Shown: positions 24,153 through 30,984 of the stretch, in pieces
Layout of the letters: every line of letters starts with the position of its first letter
How positions within the stretch are numbered: the stretch's first letter is position 1
Origin: Bin16 sp965206315
GTDB taxonomy: Bacteria; Chloroflexota; Dehalococcoidia; Lucifugimonadales; Australimonadaceae
Direction: 5' to 3'
Length of the DNA: 64,000 nt
NCBI GenBank assembly: GCA_965206315.1
Contig: OZ242210.1
Location: 2,790,001 to 2,854,000, forward strand
Notes under the pieces: generated by a model
The model's input: only the letters and a program-made list of their open reading frames with translations
Database searches by the model: none
Told to the model about the DNA's origin: nothing
Made by a program: the position numbers and the translations under genes

Positions 24153-24281
24153 CGCAGGAGTGGACCGGGATGCTCATTCCGTTCCATCCGCGCTCGGAAG
24201 CGAGCAGTACGTGTTCATTACTGGTAGTCTGCCTGCTCATTGGTGTTCGGCAGACTCCCATGGACAGAAGAAGGAGGCCCC

Positions 24282-24725
24282 ATGTCCGACGTCAAGCCCA
24301 TCCCGGACGGCTACACTGCTATCACGCCCTACCTCTGCGTGGAGGGCGCCAGCGCCTACATCGATTTCCTGGCGAACGCCTTCGGCGCGGTGGAGCGCAT
24401 GCGCATCCCCCTGCCCGACGACCTCGTCGCGCACGCCGAGGTCACGATCGACGGCGCCGTCGTCATGCTCTCCGACGCGTTCCCGCCCGATTCCCCCGCC
24501 CAGACGGCGCACATCCACCTCTACGTCGAGGACGTGGACGCCGCCTACGCTCGCGCGGTGAACGCCGGCGCAACCAGCGACGGCGAACCCAAGGACGAGT
24601 TCTACGGCGAGCGCATGGCGCACCTGACCGACCCCTGCGGCATCCACTGGACGATCGCCACCCACGTCGAGGACGTGGACATGGACACGCTCATGCAGCG
24701 CATGGCCGAGATGGGGATGGGTTAG
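24282..24725 (+). CDS. VOC-family protein, PhnB-like
   Basis: A 147-aa glyoxalase-fold protein of the PhnB-like group, with YLCVEGASAYIDFLANAFGAVE at the N-terminus and GATSDGEPKDEFYGERMAHLTDPCGIHWTIATH, the metal-site-bearing C-terminal module. An AAGGAGG site lies just before the ATG. It begins a run of co-oriented genes (thiolase homologue 9 bp later, DUF35, then a DUF433/DUF5615 pair). Substrate unknown. Confidence 0.88.
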   Translation: MSDVKPIPDGYTAITPYLCVEGASAYIDFLANAFGAVERMRIPLPDDLVAHAEVTIDGAVVMLSDAFPPDSPAQTAHIHLYVEDVDAAYARAVNAGATSDGEPKDEFYGERMAHLTDPCGIHWTIATHVEDVDMDTLMQRMAEMGMG

Positions 24726-24734
24726 ACTCCGGCC

Positions 24735-25877
24735 ATGACCAGCACCTCGAAAGCGGCCGCCATCGTCGGCGTCGCCGAGTCCGACGAGATCGGGCTCGTG
24801 CCGCACAAGTCGGCGCTCGCCCACCACGCGGAGGCCGCGCACAACGCGCTGGAGGACGCCGGGCTGACCCGCAACGACGTCGACGGCCTCCTCACCGCGG
24901 GCTACGTCAATTACGACCTCGCCGACTACCTCGGCCTCGCGCCACGCTACACGGATACGACGACGGTCGGCGGCGCGTCGTTCGTCATCCACGTCGGGCA
25001 CGCGGTCAACGCCATCGCGAACGGCCTCTGCGAGGTCGCGCTCATCACACACGGTCAGGCGGGGCGCAGCAGCCGCGTCCCCATCCCGCGCGACCCCAAC
25101 CTGCCCTCCGCCATGTACGAGATGCCGTACGGCATGATCGGCATGCCCATCAACTACTCGATGGCCGCCACCCGCTATATGCACCAGTACGGCGAGGACC
25201 GCGCGCGCCAGGCGATGGCCGAGATCGCCGTCTCCACCCGCAAGTGGGCGCAGCTGAACCCGAAGGCGATGATGCGCGACCCGATGTCGTTCGACGACTA
25301 CCACAACTCGCGCTGGATAGCGTGGCCGTTCCACCTGCTGGACTGCTGCCTCGTCACCGACGCGGGAGCCGCCATCGTGGTCACGACGCCGGAGCGCGCC
25401 CGCAGCCTGCCGAAGCCGCCCGTGTGGGTGCTCGGCCACGCGGAGCACCACGACCACGCAGGCATCACGACGATGCCCGACCTCACGTCGACGCCCGCCC
25501 GCGTCACCGGCCCCGCCGCGCTCGGCATGGCCGGCGTCACCCACGGCGACATCGACCTCACGATGATCTACGACTCGTTCACGTACACGGTGCTCGTGAC
25601 GCTGGAGTCGCTCGGCTACTGCGGGCCGGGCGAGGGGCCGGACTTCGTGGCAGGCCAGCGCACCGCTCCCGACGGCGACTTCCCGCTCAACACGAGCGGC
25701 GGCGGCCTCTCCTACACGCACCCCGGCATGTACGGCATCTTCCCGGTCGTCGAGGCGGTGCGTCAGCTGCGCGGCGAGTGCGGCGAGCGGCAGGCGCCGG
25801 ACGTGTCGCTGGCGCTGGTGAACGGCACGGGCGGCGCACTCTCGGCCACCGGCACCATCGTCCTGGGGGTGGAGTGA
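24735..25877 (+). CDS. Thiolase-superfamily protein lacking the catalytic Cys (lipid-transfer/aldolase type)
   Basis: A 380-aa thiolase-fold protein. The nucleophilic Cys position of thiolases falls in TTVGGASFVIHVGHAV, with no Cys, and the second Cys of the C-terminal motif is replaced in NGTGGALSATG; the His of GGGLSYTHPGMYG is kept. Such Cys-less homologues paired with a DUF35 protein include the Ltp2-type retro-aldolases of steroid side-chain degradation, which need the DUF35 partner. Its stop overlaps the DUF35 start by one base (TGATG), supporting a complex of that kind rather than a true thiolase. Confidence 0.82.
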   Translation: MTSTSKAAAIVGVAESDEIGLVPHKSALAHHAEAAHNALEDAGLTRNDVDGLLTAGYVNYDLADYLGLAPRYTDTTTVGGASFVIHVGHAVNAIANGLCEVALITHGQAGRSSRVPIPRDPNLPSAMYEMPYGMIGMPINYSMAATRYMHQYGEDRARQAMAEIAVSTRKWAQLNPKAMMRDPMSFDDYHNSRWIAWPFHLLDCCLVTDAGAAIVVTTPERARSLPKPPVWVLGHAEHHDHAGITTMPDLTSTPARVTGPAALGMAGVTHGDIDLTMIYDSFTYTVLVTLESLGYCGPGEGPDFVAGQRTAPDGDFPLNTSGGGLSYTHPGMYGIFPVVEAVRQLRGECGERQAPDVSLALVNGTGGALSATGTIVLGVE

Positions 25878-26296
25878 TGACCAGCGACGCGTACCGGGGC
25901 CCCCTGCCCGTCAAGCAGCCGGAGTCCGACTTCTACTGGGAGAAGGCGCACGAGCACGAGCTATGGCTGCGCCGGTGCAACCTCTGCGAGCACGCCTACT
26001 TCTACCCGCGCGACTTCTGCCCGGACTGCGGCTCGCGGGACGTGTCGTGGGTGCAGGCGAGCGGCAGGGGCACGCTGCATACGTTCGCCATCGTCCACCG
26101 CGCGCCGGTGCCCGCCTTCAGCGACCGCGTGCCGTTCGTCGTTGCGATGGTCGACCTCGAGGAGGGCGGGCGCATGCCCACGAACCTCGTCGACGTCGAG
26201 CCCGACCCCGAGCACATCCACGTCGGCATGGCGGTCGAGGTCGCCTTCCTCGACCTCACCGACGAGATCTCTCTGCCGGTGTTCCGCCCTGCGTGA
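25877..26296 (+). CDS. DUF35 OB-fold protein with zinc ribbon
   Basis: A 139-aa DUF35-family protein. The N-terminal rubredoxin-like zinc ribbon has two CxxC pairs (RCNLCEH and DFCPDCGSRD), followed by an OB fold with GRGTLHTFAIVHR and VPFVVAMVDLEEGGRM. These proteins bind acyl-CoA and are obligate partners of thiolase-like enzymes such as Ltp2 or archaeal HMG-CoA synthase. Translationally coupled to the thiolase homologue upstream. Confidence 0.9.
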   Translation: MTSDAYRGPLPVKQPESDFYWEKAHEHELWLRRCNLCEHAYFYPRDFCPDCGSRDVSWVQASGRGTLHTFAIVHRAPVPAFSDRVPFVVAMVDLEEGGRMPTNLVDVEPDPEHIHVGMAVEVAFLDLTDEISLPVFRPA

Positions 26297-26306
26297 GGAG
26301 TGGGTG

Positions 26307-26312
26307 TATAAT
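26307..26312 (+). promoter_or_regulatory. TATAAT -10 giving a probable leaderless mRNA
   Basis: A consensus TATAAT ends 6 bp before the ATG of the DUF433 gene, so initiation at the usual distance would place the transcript start on or next to the A of ATG. No ribosome-binding site precedes that ATG. Confidence 0.6.
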
Positions 26313-26318
26313 TCCGGT

Positions 26319-26522
26319 ATGAGCACGGACTACGCGAAGCGCATCACCATCGAGCCGGGCAAGCGCGGCGGCAAGCCCTGCATCCGCGGGCTGCGAATCA
26401 CGGTTGCAGATGTTCTCGGCTACTTGGCCTCCGGTATGTCGGAGGAAGATATCCTCGCGGACTTTCCCGATCTGACGCACGAGGACATCGAGGCGTGCCG
26501 CGCGTACGCCGCTGAACATTAG
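26319..26522 (+). CDS. DUF433 antitoxin
   Basis: A 67-aa DUF433 protein containing the family core GKPCIRGLRITVADVLGYLASGMS and DFPDLTHEDIEACRAYA, a winged-HTH-like fold. DUF433 genes commonly precede DUF5615 PIN-like toxins and act as the antitoxin. It has its own -10 and appears leaderless, so it can be transcribed independently of the upstream thiolase/DUF35 operon. Confidence 0.9.
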   Translation: MSTDYAKRITIEPGKRGGKPCIRGLRITVADVLGYLASGMSEEDILADFPDLTHEDIEACRAYAAEH

Positions 26523-26542
26523 ACCTACCGTCCTCTGCCCGG

Positions 26543-26878
26543 ATGAAACTCCTGTTCGATCAGAACCTCTCCTCACGCCTCGTTCAAGCCCTGCAAGACC
26601 TTTACCCCGATTCCGCCCACGTCAAAGACGTGGGACTCGAATCAGCGGATGACGCCGCCGTTTGGGAGTATGCCAAGGCACACGGGTTCGTCATAGCGTC
26701 CAAGGACTTCGACTTCTGGGAGTTCAGCTTTACACTCGGGCAGCCGCCCAAGGTCGTGTGGGTCCAACTCGGCAACTGCACCACGTCCGAAGTGGAAGCC
26801 GCGCTCCGACGCCGCCACAGCGACCTTGTCACCTTCGAGGAGGACGAGCGCGAGTCGTTCCTGACGCTACGCCCCTAG
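26543..26878 (+). CDS. DUF5615 PIN-like toxin
   Basis: A 111-aa PIN-like protein. The N-terminal MKLLFDQNLSSRLVQAL with the metal Asp, VGLESADDAAVWEYAKAHGFVIASKDFDF with the second acidic cluster, and VWVQLGNCTTSEVEAALR match DUF5615. Presumed RNase of a type II toxin-antitoxin pair with the DUF433 protein 20 bp upstream. Confidence 0.9.
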   Translation: MKLLFDQNLSSRLVQALQDLYPDSAHVKDVGLESADDAAVWEYAKAHGFVIASKDFDFWEFSFTLGQPPKVVWVQLGNCTTSEVEAALRRRHSDLVTFEEDERESFLTLRP

Positions 26879-26884
26879 TCCCAT

Positions 26885-27379
26885 TCACTCCGTGAGCTTG
26901 AGCAGCTCCCAGATCTCGTCGCGGGCGGCGCGGGCCTTCGCGTAGTCGACGCCGAAGTACGCCATCGTGCGGCAGCCCATGCTCTCCGGGATGGCGAGCA
27001 GCCCCAGCAGGATGTGCTCGGTCCCGATGGGATAGGCCGAGTGGAACTGCTCCGCCTCGGCCAGCGACAGTTCCATCGTGCGGAGCGCTTCGGGCGTATG
27101 CGGCTTGCCCCACAGGTCGAAGACGCGCTCGGCGTTATCAGGCAGGGGCCGCCCGTGCAGCAACTCGAACTCGGTGATCGAGGCCGCGAGCGCCATGTCC
27201 ACGCCCAGCCGCCGAAGCATCAGCCCGCCCGCGCACTCAGGATGGCGGATGACGCCGAGCAGCAGGTGACCGCTCATCATGGCGGACCTCGCCCGCGACG
27301 CGTTCTCGAACGACTCGACGCCGTGCTCCCACGCCAGGCGGGCGCAGCGGCCCATGCGCTCCCAGGTCAGCTCGGCCAT
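26885..27379 (-). CDS. Stand-alone Clp N-domain (double Clp repeat) protein
   Basis: A 164-aa protein made of two Clp-N repeats: GHLLLGVIRHPECAGGLMLRRLGVD at about 36-60 and EHILLGLLAIPESMGCRTMAYFGVD near 120-145. Clp N-domains in ClpC/ClpA bind substrates and adaptors. There is no AAA+ domain here, so the protein may be an adaptor, a decoy or a small-molecule-responsive sensor; some solitary Clp-N proteins modify ClpC activity in other bacteria. Four bases separate it from the upstream SDR. Confidence 0.8.
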   Translation of the reverse strand: MAELTWERMGRCARLAWEHGVESFENASRARSAMMSGHLLLGVIRHPECAGGLMLRRLGVDMALAASITEFELLHGRPLPDNAERVFDLWGKPHTPEALRTMELSLAEAEQFHSAYPIGTEHILLGLLAIPESMGCRTMAYFGVDYAKARAARDEIWELLKLTE

Positions 27380-27383
27380 GCGC

Positions 27384-28139
27384 TTAGTGGACTTCCCTGC
27401 CGCCGTTGACGACGATCATCTGGCCGCTGATGAAGCGCGCGTCGTCGGTGAAGAGGAACGTCATCACGCCGGTCAGGTCCTCGGGCACGCCGCGACGCAC
27501 GAGCGACGCCTCCGGCTCGGGGTACGCCTCGTCAGCGCCGATCGGCTCCTCCGTGTCGGAGGTCGTCGAGCCGGGCGCGACGGTGACGACGTTGATGTTG
27601 TACTGGCCGAGTTCGCGCGCCACGGCACGGGTGATGCCGATGATGGCCGACTTCGACGAGACGTAGTGCGGGTTCATGTCTGTCGGTCCGCGGGCGATGC
27701 GGAGCGTGCTGCCGGAGCTGACGTTGACGATGGTGCCGGAGCGCTGTTCCTTCATGTACGGGAAGACGGAGCGGATGCCCAGGAACGTACCGCGCGCGTT
27801 GACCGCAAACACGCGGTCCCACGTCTCCATGTCCACGTCCAGGATGGACTTCACCCCCAGCCCGCGCATCATGCCCGCGTTGTTCAGCAGGCCGTCGATA
27901 CGCCCGTACTGCTCGTGGGTGCGGCGCGCCATCTCCTGCGTCTCGTCCTCGGAGGAGACGTCGACGCGCATCGGGATGACCTCGGCGCCCTCCGCGCGGC
28001 AGAGCTCCGCCGTCTTGCTCACGTCCTGCACGTCCGCGATGGTGAGCCTCGCGCCCTCCTTGGCGAAGCGGATGGCGTACTGCCGTCCGAGCCCGCCTGC
28101 CGCTCCCGTCACGATGATGGCTTTGTCCTGCAATCGCAT
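27384..28139 (-). CDS. Short-chain dehydrogenase/reductase (SDR)
   Basis: A 251-aa classical SDR. TGAAGGLG forms the dinucleotide site near residue 11, with Asp at the end of the second strand (TIADVQD) favouring NAD; NNAGMMRG and the catalytic YVSSK follow. The C-terminal ends with FISGQMIVVNGG, typical of FabG-like enzymes. Likely co-transcribed with the Clp-N gene downstream. Confidence 0.9.
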   Translation of the reverse strand: MRLQDKAIIVTGAAGGLGRQYAIRFAKEGARLTIADVQDVSKTAELCRAEGAEVIPMRVDVSSEDETQEMARRTHEQYGRIDGLLNNAGMMRGLGVKSILDVDMETWDRVFAVNARGTFLGIRSVFPYMKEQRSGTIVNVSSGSTLRIARGPTDMNPHYVSSKSAIIGITRAVARELGQYNINVVTVAPGSTTSDTEEPIGADEAYPEPEASLVRRGVPEDLTGVMTFLFTDDARFISGQMIVVNGGREVH

Positions 28140-28172
28140 CTGCGCCCTCCTCGATGAGTGGTCGGCTGAAGC

Positions 28173-29102
28173 CTATCCCGTGCCCGCCGCCGCGTCCACG
28201 ACCTCGCGCAGCGCTGCGATGTGCGCCGGGGTCGCGCCACAGCAGCCGCCCACGATGCGGCAGCCGTCGGCCAGCCACCGCTCCGCGCCCGCCGCGAGCA
28301 CGTCCGGCGTGAAGTCGTCGTCGAAGTTCCAGTGAGGGCGTGTGTAGCCTCCTCCGTGGGGATACGCGCCCAAGGGGCCGTTCCAGACGTTCCGCAACAC
28401 GGCGAGCGACGGCTCCACCTCCGGGAGCCGCGTGTGCATGATGAACGCGACGTCGACACCGGAGAGGTCGATGCGGCGCAATGATTCCTCCAGCGACTCG
28501 TCGGGCTGGTTCATCAGCGTGAGGTTGCCCTCCCCGTCCGCCACGCAGGAGAAACCCGCCCACACCGGCAGGCCCGCCGTCGCGGCTGCGGCCAGTTCGA
28601 CCCTGGCGCGCTCGACGTGCGACAGCATCTCCACCATGAGGAAGTCCACACCCGCATCGGCCAGTGTGCGCGCCTGCGACGCGAGCGCCCAGTCCTCCTC
28701 AGCGGGGGCCACCCTGCCCTCCGGTCCCCGATAGCTGGTCGTCGTCATGCACCCGGCCACGAGCAGCGGGCGCTCCGCTCGGGCGCGCTCCCGCGCCTCC
28801 ATCGCCAGCGCCACCGCCGCGCGGTTCAGCTCCTCCTCGCGTCCGTGTATCCCGTACGCGGCGAGAGTCAGCTCACTGCAGCTGAACGTGTTGGTGCTGA
28901 TGACGTCCGCGCCCGATTCGATGAAGTCGGCGTGGATGGCGCGGACGGTGTCCGGCATCTCGGCGTTCGCGAGCGCCGCCCACGCGCCCAGCGAGCCGCC
29001 GCGGCGCTGCACCTCCGTGCCGATGCCGCCATCGAGCAGCAGATAGCCGCCGTCCGCGACCCGCCGCATCACCTCTTCGTATGCCGCACTGCGCCGCGTC
29101 AT
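28173..29102 (-). CDS. Homocysteine S-methyltransferase-family protein with altered zinc site
   Basis: A 309-aa TIM-barrel protein of the S-methyl_trans family: LLLDGGIGTEVQRRGG at the N-terminus, ADVISTNTFSCS, and the C-terminal zinc pair GGCCGATPAHI. In characterised members the third zinc ligand is a Cys in a VNC motif; here the corresponding segment is VAFIMHTRLPEVE, so that Cys is replaced, perhaps by His. The protein may use a different thiol acceptor, or be a divergent methyltransferase. Diverges from arsM. Confidence 0.83.
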   Translation of the reverse strand: MTRRSAAYEEVMRRVADGGYLLLDGGIGTEVQRRGGSLGAWAALANAEMPDTVRAIHADFIESGADVISTNTFSCSELTLAAYGIHGREEELNRAAVALAMEARERARAERPLLVAGCMTTTSYRGPEGRVAPAEEDWALASQARTLADAGVDFLMVEMLSHVERARVELAAAATAGLPVWAGFSCVADGEGNLTLMNQPDESLEESLRRIDLSGVDVAFIMHTRLPEVEPSLAVLRNVWNGPLGAYPHGGGYTRPHWNFDDDFTPDVLAAGAERWLADGCRIVGGCCGATPAHIAALREVVDAAAGTG

Positions 29103-29140
29103 GCGGCAAGCCTATCACCGGGGCAGCCTCGGGAGCGTCG

Positions 29141-29146
29141 TATACT
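29141..29146 (+). promoter_or_regulatory. Candidate -10 (TATACT) for arsM
   Basis: TATACT, 34 bp before the arsM ATG, in the 78-bp divergent gap. No good -35 is visible. Confidence 0.35.
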
Positions 29147-29180
29147 ACGGAGAGCCGCCGACGCGGCGAGGAGGCAGCAG

Positions 29181-29957
29181 ATGGCCACGGAATCCCGGGA
29201 GATCAAACGGCTGGTCAGCGAGCGGTATGCCAACGACGCGAAGGTGGTCATCGGACTCACCCCCGTCGAGGCAACCTCCGCCGAAGCCGACGCGTGTTGC
29301 GCTCCATCAGGTCAGGAGCGCGCCATGACGCTGTACGAGGAGGCGCAACTGGCGGGGCTGCCCGCCGAGTCGATCGCCATCTCGCTCGGGTGCGGGAACC
29401 CGACCGCCCTTGCGGGACTTCAGGCCGGTGAGCGCGTGCTCGACCTCGGGTCCGGCGGCGGCATCGACTGCTTCCTCGCGGCGCAGCAGGTGGGCGAGTC
29501 CGGGCACGTCATCGGACTCGACATGACGCCCGACATGCTGGACCTCGCGCGCAGCAACCAGGCGAAACTCGGCCTGACGAACGTGGAGTTCGTGAAGGGC
29601 GAGATCGAGAACATCCCGCTGCCCGACGCGTCGGTGGACGTGGTCATCTCCAACTGCGTCGTCTGCCTGTCGCCGGACAAGGACGCGGTGTTCCGCGAGG
29701 CGTTCCGCGTGCTGTCGCCGGGCGGCAGGCTGCACATCTCCGACATGATGGCGCTCAACGCCGACGGTCCCGCGCGCAAGGACACGGAGGCGTGGGTGTC
29801 GTGCAGCGCGGGAGCCGAGCCGCGCGAGACCTACCTGGGGCGGCTGCGCAACGCGGGGTTCGAGAACGTCGCCATCACCGAGGAGTCGGCGCATGTCGAG
29901 AACGACGCCCCGGCGGACGTGTCCAGCGTGAAGGTGGTGGCACGGAAGCCGGAGTAG
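29181..29957 (+). CDS. arsM: Arsenite S-adenosylmethionine methyltransferase (ArsM-like)
   Basis: A 258-aa class I SAM methyltransferase with the ArsM layout: RYANDAKV at the start, CCAP at about 40 as a first Cys cluster, SLGCGNPTALAGLQAGERVLDLGSGGGIDCFLAA for SAM binding, ISNCVVCLSPDK with the arsenic-binding Cys, and VSCSAGA for the C-terminal Cys. Methylates As(III) to volatile or less reactive forms. Start follows GAGGAGGCAGCAG. A 60-bp copy of its 3' end lies at 30414-30473. Confidence 0.9.
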   Translation: MATESREIKRLVSERYANDAKVVIGLTPVEATSAEADACCAPSGQERAMTLYEEAQLAGLPAESIAISLGCGNPTALAGLQAGERVLDLGSGGGIDCFLAAQQVGESGHVIGLDMTPDMLDLARSNQAKLGLTNVEFVKGEIENIPLPDASVDVVISNCVVCLSPDKDAVFREAFRVLSPGGRLHISDMMALNADGPARKDTEAWVSCSAGAEPRETYLGRLRNAGFENVAITEESAHVENDAPADVSSVKVVARKPE

Positions 29958-29987
29958 GCAACTTACGAATGCACCTAGGAGGTAGCG

Positions 29988-30401
29988 ATGCCACCAATCG
30001 CATTGGGCGCTGCATTCGCAGTAGCAAGTCTTGCAGCGAGGAAGCAGGTAGCCAATATCGCGTTGGCAATGGCAATGGCTGCAGCGCGCAAAGTACTGAC
30101 AGCGGCTATCAAACAGGGTGGACCGCGAGTGCAGAACAAAATTCTGGGTGTTGCGGTCCAACTCGAAGGGGCAGCAACGCGCTATGAGGAGTTAGCCGCT
30201 GCCGAACCCAGGGGCAAGAAACGCCTCTATCTTGGTGCCGAAGCCGCTGGCGCAAGGGGAATAGCAGCGGGACTCAGAGAGATCGCGGCCATGATTGAAC
30301 AGAACGCTGACGATGCTGCTGTGGAATCCGCGGTGGCAAAGGCTGAAGAAAAGATCCAAGAACTAGCCTCCCGCAGACAACAACCCGCGGTAACCGAGTA
30401 G
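29988..30401 (+). CDS. Hypothetical Ala-rich small protein A
   Basis: A 137-aa protein I do not recognise. The N-terminal half is an Ala/Val-rich amphipathic or membrane-associated helix region (ALGAAFAVASLAARKQV, MAMAAARKVLTAAIK), the middle is RGKKRLYLGAEAAGARG, and the C-terminal part (EIAAMIEQNADDAAVESAVAKAEEKIQELA) is a likely coiled coil. The ATG follows GGAGGTAGCG. It lies 30 bp after arsM and its N-terminal pattern is echoed by protein B (30582-30818). Lower GC than its neighbours. Confidence 0.7.
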   Translation: MPPIALGAAFAVASLAARKQVANIALAMAMAAARKVLTAAIKQGGPRVQNKILGVAVQLEGAATRYEELAAAEPRGKKRLYLGAEAAGARGIAAGLREIAAMIEQNADDAAVESAVAKAEEKIQELASRRQQPAVTE

Positions 30402-30413
30402 GCAGCCTATTTC

Positions 30414-30473
30414 GATGACGACGCTCCGGCGGACGTCTCCAGCGTGAAGGTCGTGGCGCGGAAGCCGGCGTAG
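30414..30473 (+). pseudogene. Remnant of a second arsM (last 19 codons)
   Basis: The frame reads DDDAPADVSSVKVVARKPA and then stops with TAG, against the arsM end at 29898-29957 (VENDAPADVSSVKVVARKPE). The two 60-bp stretches differ at about eight sites, mostly silent third positions, as expected for a paralogue that diverged under selection before being deleted. Confidence 0.75.
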
Positions 30474-30581
30474 GCGTAGAAGGCCAGCCCATGGCCTCCG
30501 AAATGGAGGTATTACGCCTCTCTCCTTGATTCCAGCAGTAGCCGTGACAACGGTAGAATTGCAGGTGACAGGAGAACTGGT

Positions 30582-30818
30582 ATGCACCCACGCTCGATAC
30601 TGCTACCCGCCACCGCCGTGGCAGCGGCAGGCTTCCTGGTGAAGGACCGGGCGGCCAGACTCGCCGTCGGGGCGGCAAAGGCCGCGACGCGCAAGGTGCG
30701 GGAAGCGACCGCGCAAGAGGGTTCGATCAGGATGGATACGGCCGCCGACTGGTTCGGAGCGGCGGCAAAAGAGCGCTACGCGGAGCCGGACGCCGCCGAA
30801 CCGGAACGCAACAAGTAG
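30582..30818 (+). CDS. Hypothetical Ala-rich small protein B
   Basis: A 78-aa protein, unrecognised. A hydrophobic, Ala-rich N-terminus (LLPATAVAAAGFLVKDRAAR, then LAVGAAKAATRKVREAT) resembles the start of protein A (29988-30401) in residue pattern; the C-terminus is charged (EPDAAEPERNK). The ATG is preceded by AGGAG, and TAGAAT about 25 bp further up could be a -10. It follows an arsM remnant in the same way that protein A follows intact arsM. Confidence 0.6.
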   Translation: MHPRSILLPATAVAAAGFLVKDRAARLAVGAAKAATRKVREATAQEGSIRMDTAADWFGAAAKERYAEPDAAEPERNK

Positions 30819-30947
30819 CGACGGCTCAACGCCGTCCTGAACGCAAGAGCACCAGGCAGGGCACAACGGATGCCTCCGGTGTCTGACCAACCCCCAACGC
30901 ACTCCACTCAGCAACGGCCAGACGCGTAGTCTGCGGCTGGCTACTCT

Positions 30948-30974
30948 GGATTCCCGCCTGCGCGGGAATGACGG
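30948..30974. repeat. REP-like palindrome, family C, copy 2 (inverted)
   Basis: ATTCCCGC-ctgc-GCGGGAAT (30950-30969) then GACGG. Same stem as 16921-16940 in the opposite orientation, at the convergent end of the amidohydrolase. Confidence 0.75.
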
Positions 30975-30984
30975 AGTTGAAGCC

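Larger units (their letters stand above)
23778..24281. other. 500-bp intergenic region upstream of mcrB, with 10-bp-period repeats
   Basis: No gene seen. It contains three tandem 10-bp units TGGC(C/A)CA at 23986-24015, three AATGAG boxes exactly 10 bp apart (24080, 24090, 24100) and an outer imperfect 19-bp inverted repeat (24060-24078 and 24134-24152). Confidence 0.6.

Noticed and set aside
24237..25721. 494-aa minus-strand frame opposite the thiolase homologue
   Set aside because: A high-GC antisense frame, Val/Arg/His-rich with no domain; the plus strand has clear genes with ribosome sites.
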